This document shows, piece after piece, positions 51,307-64,000 of a DNA stretch of 64,000 nucleotides. The DNA is from Xenopus tropicalis. Taxonomy: Eukaryota > Chordata > Amphibia > Anura > Pipidae. The position numbers were made by a program, and so were the translations under genes. Below the pieces are notes generated by a model. The model did not search any database and was not told where the DNA came from. It saw nothing but the letters and a program-made list of their open reading frames with translations. Every line of letters starts with the position of its first letter. The first letter of the stretch is position 1. Location of the stretch: the NCBI RefSeq assembly GCF_000004195.4, contig NC_030684.2, positions 107,042,429 to 107,106,428 on the forward strand. Direction: 5' to 3'.

Positions 51307-51442
51307 CAGGGTCGGACTGGGCCCAGACCCAATGCCTGTTGCTGCTCCCCTGGCCGCCAGTGTCCTCCCCTGATGCGTTACACTTATACACGCTCCTGAA
51401 GTGGTAGCCCCAGTGGGCCCTGAACCCCCCAGTCCAACCCTG
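51307..51442. mobile_element. small hAT MITE, 136 bp
   Basis: CAGGGTCGGACTGGG at the left and CCCAGTCCAACCCTG at the right are inverted repeats with one mismatch. Flanks gcaccgaa and gtgccaaa agree at five of eight positions, the three differences being transitions. Confidence 0.7.
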
Positions 51443-52039
51443 GTGCCAAAACACTCTTATTTATGCTCACATAGCAGCAAGAGCAGATCTTGGCGTCTCT
51501 ATATAACAGACTTGGTAGCACTGGCAGGGTTGCTAGGAAAAGAGTGCAAGCTTTCCGCAATGGGGCTCATTGTGCCTGCTTTGTTTTATTAATGACACAT
51601 TTGCGTACATAGGCTTTGATATGAAATACATCAAACTCTTTAAATAGCATAGGTCATTTATTCAATAGTGTCAAGTTACAGAACATTTCATATATTAAAT
51701 CCTATATTTAATTAAAAACAATAGAAAAAGAAAAACACAAAAAAACGGTAACATTACTGTTGTCAGACATAAGTGTAGTGAAAAGATGAAGAGAAGAGAG
51801 AGGCAGTTGCTTGCGTGTACAGCTTGCCTTTCCAGTCTGTTCAGGAATTATACCAATTGCACATAATAATATATACCTGCAGTACCAGGGCATCATTTAT
51901 TGGCCATAGAGAATATTGCTTCTTTGCAAATTCACATTTAGCCATGGGCTGGAGTTGCCATACTGCTTACATCAAACTCACCTTGAGTAGAGTATATTTA
52001 CAATCATTGGGCTGTGGCTGTTGTGCTTTTCCATATACC

Positions 52040-52205
52040 ACTGTTCATTCAGTCGGCTTGAGTGAAATTCCGCCACTCTCCATTCATTTCTATGGTATTT
52101 TTAAAGGCATATTTATAAAAGGGTGAACTTTAACTTTCACTCTTTAATGAATACTCTTTTAAAAGTCCCATGGAAATAAATTAGAGTGGCGGAATTTCAC
52201 ACTAG
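52040..52205. repeat. palindromic MITE ('attccgccactct')
   Basis: AGTGAAATTCCGCCACTCTC near 52,070 pairs with TTAGAGTGGCGGAATTTCAC near 52,185. The centre holds inverted 'ggtatttttaaaggc/ctcttttaaaagtcc' halves. A right half of a second copy is at 53,469-53,536. Confidence 0.7.
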
Positions 52206-52310
52206 TGGACTGAGGTGAGCTCTAACTTCACTGTTTGATAAACATACCCCTGTATGTGAATGGATGTTCTGTGTGCACAGCTACAGTCCTTTTACTATAC
52301 AATTCATATG

Positions 52311-52905
52311 AAGGGACAGTTCACCTGAAATGTACTTTTAGTATGAAGTAGACATTGGTATTCAGAGACAATTAGCATTGGTCTTCATTATTATGGATTT
52401 GGATATTTTCTCCTCTTTGTTCAGCCGCTGTCCAGTTTGGAATTGAAGCAGCTATCTGTTATCTAGCAGTGGGGGTTAACTACAGAGTCTCCCTGGCCAT
52501 GGATCCGGGTGGGTCTGCTTTCTATTTACAGGGGGGCCTGCAAGGGGAGGGGGGTTGCAGATGATCTGCAATTTCATGTATGACCCATGATACATGCAAA
52601 GTCAAGGTATTTCAGGCCCACAAAGTTATGCCACTGGATGCTAAGGTCCAGTTTACCGTAGCAACAAGGCAGCTGTTTGAATAAGAGACTAAAAATGAAT
52701 CACCTGAATAGAAAGACAAGAAATACAAAAATAACAGAAAAATTGTGTTTTTTTGCTGCTGGGGGTCAGTGACCCACACTTGAAAGTCAGAAAAAGGCAT
52801 TTTGATTAAAACCAATATACAATAAAAAGTGAAGACCAAATGAAATGTTGCCCTGAAAAATACACTCTATAACATAATAAAAGTAACATAAAGGTGAAGT
52901 ATACC
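52311..52905. mobile_element. T2-like MITE, disrupted
   Basis: 'aagggacagttcacctgaaatgtacttttagtat' begins it and the interior words of the 40.7-kb family are present (tcagccgctgtccagt, ctgctgggggtcagtgaccc). About 150 bp of unrelated sequence (52,475-52,620) interrupts the centre. The right end is degraded. Confidence 0.6.
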
Positions 52906-54268
52906 ACTAAGGGGTTGGAATATAAATAAAGATGTTCAGTTGAAAGGGCCCAAACAGACTTTGATCCATTAGTTTCTCTAATGGATCATGTTATTTCATC
53001 CTCATATTGCACAGACACCAGCCAAAGCTGCTTAAAAATGTAGTGTGGTATGTGTGGCAGTACAGGGTGCCATTGTGCGCGTGGGTGAGTGTATAATACA
53101 GCATCATATGGATATATAGCTTGTGCAGTACCCAGTAGTTAGATAGCTTCTCTAGCCAGACATCCAGATCTTGCCTCACATATCTGTATTAAGGGCCTGG
53201 GCCATGATTAGGGCCACTGTGACTAGCAAGATCCTGCTAAATCCGGTCACAAAAATAGTTCCTCTCAGCAGACCTGAAGCAAAGTGACATGAAAGAGGCC
53301 GGAACTACTTTTTGTGCAACTGCATTTTTGTGAAAATCATTTCTTTGGTGGCTCTTGTCTACAGACAGCCTGCAATTCATTTGTATTAAGATAAAGAGAG
53401 ACATTTGTTTCCTCATTTTTGGTAAGAAAATGCCTTTAGATGCATTCAGCACCAAATGGTGGACTTTTACTCTTTAATAAATACTCTTTTAAAAGTCCCA
53501 TAGAAATAAATGAAAGTGGCGGAAATTCACTTGTAAACTGTGTCTTTGATAAATATACTCTTATATGTGAATGGATGTTCTATGTGCACAGCTATGTCCT
53601 CTTACTATACAATTCATATGAAGGGGCAGTTCACCTTTGGGCTTTGGCTCAGCAAATGTTTTGCCCATTGTTTTAGTGAAGCTTTATTAATTACGGTCTA
53701 CAACTTCCTGGTTAAACAGTAGGGGTGTAGAAGGTAATTAATCAAATTGCACCATGCCCCCTGCATAATGAACTGCTCTTTATCTGTAAGCCAGAGACAG
53801 GCTCAACATAAAGGGAAAGGGATGGACTTGTTTATTCAGAACTCATTAGTCAGGGTGAAAAAGCAAAACAATAATCTCTGACTTATAATGAAAAAACAAC
53901 AAATAAAGAATATATGGATTCTTTTAAATTAAAAGAATAGGCTCAATACATTTGTAACATGTTTTATTTTTTTTGCGCTTGTTGGAGAAGGAATTTGCCT
54001 AAAAAATTGATAAATGGGAACCCTGCAGCCTGTTAAAAGAGCAACATTTTCATTTTTGGGGGAAAGGGATTAAACCCCCAAATCAAATATAGAAGAGCAT
54101 TTACTACTTTAAGGGCCATGATAGCTTTATCTATTATGAGTGCATCATTTAGCATTTATAAAGGTGTTATTTAGTCTTTACTAAGCTGCTATTGGTTTTG
54201 AAGTGGGCTGGCCGCAATCTTTATTATTAACTCCTAGAGCCTCTGATTGTGTTATAACCCCATGGCAA
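52906..54268. other. intergenic with a partial local duplicate
   Basis: 53,469-53,636 repeats 52,139-52,326. Otherwise no recognised features. Confidence 0.45.
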
Positions 54269-54552
54269 CAGGGCCGGATTTCTATCCGGTGCGCCCCGAG
54301 GCCGCCCCTGTGGGAGTCCCCCATGCGCATGCGCAAACGCGCACCCCAGTGCGCATGCGCAAAGCGCCAGCTCCTCATTGCGCATGCGCGAACGCTCTTT
54401 TTAACTCCCATACGGAGCAGTGGGGAGAGGTCCCGACTGCTCCGTATGGGAGCAAAATTTAAAAATGTTCTTGTGGCGGGGCGGCATGCTGCCCCTAAAC
54501 TTCTGCCGCCCTAGGCCCGGGCCTTTGTGGCCTCTCCACAAATCCGGGCCTG
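54269..54552. mobile_element. hAT MITE, 284 bp, carrying three NRF1-like sites
   Basis: CAGGGCCGGATTT at the left and AAATCCGGGCCTG at the right. Perfect 8-bp duplication CATGGCAA (54,261-54,268 and 54,553-54,560). The interior has TGCGCATGCGC three times (about 54,322, 54,351, 54,379) and a 19-bp perfect stem (CTCCCATACGGAGCAGT region against ACTGCTCCGTATGGGAG). Confidence 0.9.
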
Positions 54553-57500
54553 CATGGCAAGAAGCAGAAGCTGCACGGCCTAGCAGCCCATGATGGGCAG
54601 TGGGTCTTGCCCAGCCGAACCGGACCACAAGGGAAACTCTGTGTAAAAGGGACTAGGTCTGAACTGGGATATAAAATAGGCCCTGACACTTCAAACAGCC
54701 CCCCACCGGCCCAATAAATAGTGACTGTCTATGGCATCTTACAGCAGCCCCCCTGGCATTTGCCAGAATCCACAGATTGTCTGGGCCAGGAAGGTACAGC
54801 TGTCTAGGTTTTCTCATAGCCTATACAGAAAAACATAGATTAGTCTATGTCACCTGCACTAAGCAAAATTCTTAAGGTTCTCCGTACCCAGGGGAGGAAG
54901 ATTTGGGTGAAGCTAAAATATAATTCATCCCCTTTAAAGGAAAATTATAAAAATAAACACTGGCAAATTCACAAATAATAATTTTTCACATTTAACATTT
55001 ACATATAATATATATATATAGATATGTCTGTATAGACAGAGAGATCTGGAAATGATACAATATGCTCTTTCATATAACAGTGTTTTTGAAGCATTACAGC
55101 ACCAATAACCCTAGAGGTACAAACCAATGCAGCCATTCTGCTAACCAAGGCATTATAATAAGCGCTTTGTGAGAACCCTGGCTATAAAAATAATACATCT
55201 ACAGTCCTGCGCATCACTCACGTTCTATTCTTCATCTCTGCATGAGATTTCAAAACAGTGTCATGCCTATCTTTTTCTAAAGCACAAACGATTGTTCATT
55301 GATTGTTCATTGACTACAACTCCCAGAATCCCACATACAGAAAATGGGGTGTACCAGATTCCATAATATGGGAGGTTGGCTCTCCTATAATAAAATATCA
55401 GTTCATGGCCTTGCAAGTCACAGCTTCCACCACACGGCATAGAGATACATTTTCTATTGAGGAATGGAATAATATTTATATAAGCAGAAAAATCAGCATT
55501 GCACGGCCTCCACTCAATCAATTCTTCTATGAATATAAATGGCTTGATGCACGATCAAATCAGATAGATAAGTGACAAAATGGAGTGGATTTCTCCAAGA
55601 AACAAAGCGACAATTTTTTCATTTCAGCCAAGTGACAAAAGTACATACACAGGAGAATCAAGCGTCATGCATTCATTCAGCCTCCTACCCAGTCAGTACT
55701 GCTGTCTCCTTATAGGAAAAACACAAAATCAAAATACTGGTACTTACAGGCGCTGAACACTTGGGCGTCTGTATCGGTATTAATAATGGGGCAGACACAA
55801 TGAATAGAAGGGGAATTTAAACACCTAAAAAAATAGGGCCCTACAATATAGGGCTCATTCACCACCGCAGCCTCAGTTGCGGTCACACAAAAATGGATAC
55901 AGACATTGCACTTCCTTATATTTGTGTTTGGTGCCTTTGCACCCACTCTGCCTCCTATTACTAATCGCTCCCAAGTTTACCTATTGACACAGGTGAATCC
56001 TAGAGCAACTGCCACCTTCAAGCTGCCGGTAACTCCAAGGTTCCCGGCTCCCACTGTGGGATGCGTCAATAAGTGCAGCATCTCGTGCCTAAATAATTGT
56101 GCCAAGCACCGGAAACAAACACATCCTGATTTTCAGTGCAATTGCAAAATGCGAGCAAACTGCGCACCACCTTGAGAGAGGCAGCTGTCCCTAATGGCCA
56201 CAATAACCCTGGAATTGTGGCGGAAATGCTGCATTCTGGGTAATAAAAAACATGGCAAATTGTGTCCAAAATTGCACTTTACTGCACAGAGTACTCCCAT
56301 GTATTCTGAGAAACCCTGGCTTTGGATCAAACACTCCTTAGCTCCTAGATCTATGATAAGGAGATTAGACTGTAAGCTCTATTGGTATAGGGACTGAGAA
56401 TGCTGTAAAATGCAATATCCTGGAACTAAATAAAGAACAATAATAATAATAAAAAAGACATATTTATACTAACATTTGGTTTTAAATTAGTAGAATTCAA
56501 AGTTGTGGCCAAAATGACAAGGGTAAAAAAACCCTTTCAACAGCCATGCTTTCTCCATGAAATAATCAGCACAGTGAAAGAATTAAAAAAAACCCTATTC
56601 AAAGTAAAAAAGACCACCGGTTAAGATCCGAATCCTAAAAACGACAGTTATTTGGGCTATAATAAAAGTTAGAGCTGTACAGACTGATACATACCCAACA
56701 GTGTCTCTTTCTGAAATGTCCAAAGGGGAGCGGTATGGGCACTGCGCCAGACTTGCTGCAAATGGCACCTCTGTATGAGAACCCTCAGTGACAACTGAAT
56801 CTCTTACCAGGCAGAGTGGTTAGTATGACATATGGCTCTGCTGGATCTGGTTTTGATTCAAACCTCATACATGAAAGACATAGGTATTTCGATAACAATT
56901 TGTTCCCAATGAATAGGCTGCCAGACGAAGTCCTAGCGGCAGTATATTCCACTATATCAAATACGCTGGTGTTCTGATGTTCCAGCTATGGGAGTATGAC
57001 TGTTTCCGTTTTGTCTGTATGTATGAGGGTGGGAGAGAAATGCTTACATTATATTATGATATTTGCCCCTTACTAGAGAGTCATATGTCCTGTCACTCAA
57101 TATACTGGAATTAGATTACTCACTGTCGGATGTAACCCAGCCAAGGGCCAAATAACGTAATGACTCAAGCCTTCAGCTGCTATCTTCCCTTACCTAGATA
57201 CCATTTTACTAACCAATGCCACTGTGCATACTGACCTTACCCTCATCATTTTCAGTGCATTAGGTTTATAATCTGTTATTATTCCTCCTTATCTGCTAAG
57301 GTGGCAACTGCACCCTTCGGTACAGAGTATAAAAATGAAGTGGCGAGAGACCGTGCCACCGCCCTACCCCCTGATCTGAAGAAAGGTTTAGCGCAGTCAA
57401 AGAACCAAACAAGTGATTATAAAAGAATCTTGCAGAATCTAAGTTGGTGTTTGGAACTGCTGACCTGTGGCTGCTGCTGAACCACAGTTCCCACCATTCT

Positions 57501-57967
57501 TGTTCCCACCATTCTTTGTTGTAGTTCAGTGAGAGCTGGACAGGCCATAGCTTGTCCAACCCTGGTTTGTAGGGTTATCTATTGCAAACAAGTCCCATTC
57601 AATTTCAACAGTAACAGCCATAATCCATTAAAAAATAAAAGACACTGTGTACAAGAATATGAAGGCAGTGACCCGTTTAACCCCATTGCTGGGTGCAAGC
57701 TAATGGCAGAGCGCTTTGCAAGAACACATGGGATTATGTCAGTCTCAGCATGACAGTGGATCAGTATTGAGAGTCCAGTTCCTTTGTCTCTCCTGGTCCT
57801 TCTTTAATCAGGGCTCTAGGGCACTTAAGCAGAGATGCATCCAAAGCTGGGTTGGATCTTTTTTTTTTTTAAGCGCAAAAAGGTCAATGAGAAATAAATC
57901 ACCGACCCACTCGTCTTGTAGTGAGGAAACAGTGGCACAATCCCTTCTTATAGTGAAGTGGTCTTTT
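54553..57967 (-). other. intergenic or ttc9 3' UTR
   Basis: Downstream of the ttc9 stop on the minus strand. I could not identify a minus-strand poly(A) signal with confidence. Contains copy 3 of the 'ggtctggactggg' repeat (54,654-54,780) and an ACTACAACTCCCAGAATCCC motif (about 55,314). A diverged relative with 'cacagttcccaccattctt' lies near 57,481. No coding exon recognised. Confidence 0.4.
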
Positions 57968-62833
<4,866 letters not shown>

Positions 62834-63289
62834 TTCAAAGGGGTTGTTCACCTTTAAGTGAACGTTTAGTCTGAGTAAAATTTTTATTATGAGAGTAATA
62901 TTCTACGGAAATTTGCAATTGGTCTTCTTTTATATTATTTGTGGGGTTTTTTTTTCATTATTTCACTTTTTTGTTCAGCAACTCTCTAGTTTAGAATTTC
63001 AGCAGTCACTTGGTTGCTTGGGTTCCTATTAGCTTAGCAACCTGGGAGTAGTTTAAATGAAACACTGGTATATGAACAGGAGAGGGCCGGAACAGAAAAA
63101 CAAGTAATAAAAAGTAACAATAGCAATAAAATTGTTGCATCACAGAGCAATAGATTTTTTGGCTGCTGGGGTCAGTGACCCCCATTTGAAAGTAGAAAAG
63201 AGTCAGAAGAAAAATGCAAATAAATAAAAATATATATATAAAAAAAAGATTGTGACCAATTGAAAAGTTGGTGTGAACCACCCCTTTAA
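62834..63289. mobile_element. T2-like TTAA MITE, 456 bp, best-preserved of its family here
   Basis: TTCAAAGGGGTTGTTCACCT at the left and GGTGTGAACCACCCCTTTAA at the right. The interior shares the 'ttgcttgggttcctattagcttagcaacc' and 'tggctgctggggtcagtgaccccca' hairpins with the 40.7-kb copy. Confidence 0.85.
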
Positions 63290-63620
63290 TGTTGCCTTTG
63301 TATTTTTCTCTGTGTATAAATGTCACCATCTTCCCTAGGCATCTAAACCTGCTTTGACGTGATAGAAAAATTTGCATTCCATTCTCAGGAACTCCCACTC
63401 CATGCATTCACAAGGTGGTTAGGTGGCTGCCTCTATTCACAGGAATGTGCTTTATACTGAGTAAGCAGATCAAGGGCTGAGACATTAGCTTGCAGCAGGC
63501 TTGTAGTGTTTTGTGTGCAGGGGATTTATGCCAAGATTTGTACCAATTTGTTTAGTACAACAGACTTAATTACCGGTTTGCCACAACCAATTAAAAATTT
63601 GCAAAGCATCATGTAAAATT

Positions 63621-64000
63621 ATACCCATAAGCATGTTAACCAATACCCATAAGCATGTAATTCCATACCCATAAGCATGTTAACCAATACCCATAAGCAT
63701 GTAATGCCATACCCATAAGCATGTAATTCCATACCCATAAGCATGTAATTCCATACCCATAAGCATGTTAACCAATACCCATAAGCATGTAATTACATAC
63801 CCATAAGCATGTTAACCAATACCCATAAGCATGTAATGCCATACCCATAAGCATGTTAACCAATACCCATAAGCATGTAATGCCATACCCATAAGCATGC
63901 TAACCAATACCCATAAGCATGTAATGCCATACCATAAGCATGTTAATCAATACCCTTAAGCATGTAATGCTATACCCATAAGAATGTAATTCCATACCCA
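63621..64000 (+). repeat. 22-bp minisatellite, about 17 copies, continues past the window
   Basis: The unit is ATACCCATAAGCATGT plus six variable bases: taacca (type A) or aatgcc/aattcc (type B). A and B alternate over much of the array, giving a 44-bp higher-order period. A one-base deletion and point changes occur near 63,930-63,990. No spacers, so not a CRISPR-like structure. Confidence 0.95.

Noticed and set aside
54203..54514. 103-residue open frame in GC-rich DNA, looking like a CpG-island exon
   Set aside because: It coincides with the hAT MITE defined by perfect 8-bp target duplications at 54,261 and 54,553.

Overview
The window is frog genomic DNA, almost certainly from Xenopus (laevis or tropicalis cannot be separated here). 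Two observations support this. The intergenic and intronic DNA is packed with TTAA-flanked foldback MITEs starting AGG..., short hAT MITEs with 8-bp duplications and a Tc1 element. The one large gene encodes a vertebrate mixed-lineage kinase with tetrapod intron phases.

Layout. 1-5.2 kb: upstream DNA with a probable solo LTR, an hAT MITE, a CpG-rich promoter-like block (2.7-3.4 kb) and a 29-bp minisatellite. 5,188-32,994: map3k9 (MLK1) on the + strand. I could place 11 coding exons. All splice junctions are GT/AG, all phases agree, and the joined frame is 3,315 bases (1,104 residues plus stop). Its introns hold mainly mobile-element remnants, including a CpG-retaining block with tandem repeats and a long palindrome (12.56-14.1 kb) next to a 651-bp hAT element. 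33-57.9 kb: the map3k9 3' UTR, whose end I could not fix, followed by repeat-rich DNA. This holds a cluster of Penelope-type hammerhead-ribozyme motifs (38.3-39.0 kb), twin hAT MITEs, a complete 1,627-bp Tc1 element with a frameshifted transposase, and an hAT MITE carrying three NRF1-like sites. 57,968-60,395: the last two coding exons of ttc9 on the - strand; its first exon lies beyond the right edge. 63.6-64 kb: a 22-bp minisatellite running off the end.

The genes. map3k9 encodes a Rac/Cdc42-regulated MAP3K that feeds JNK and p38 signalling. ttc9 encodes a small TPR protein. From memory, the tail-to-tail map3k9/ttc9 arrangement matches human 14q24.2, so this is conserved synteny and not a functional operon-like unit. 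No clearly new gene system is present. The most unusual material is the hammerhead cluster, where a compensatory base-pair change in stem II can be read directly from the sequence.
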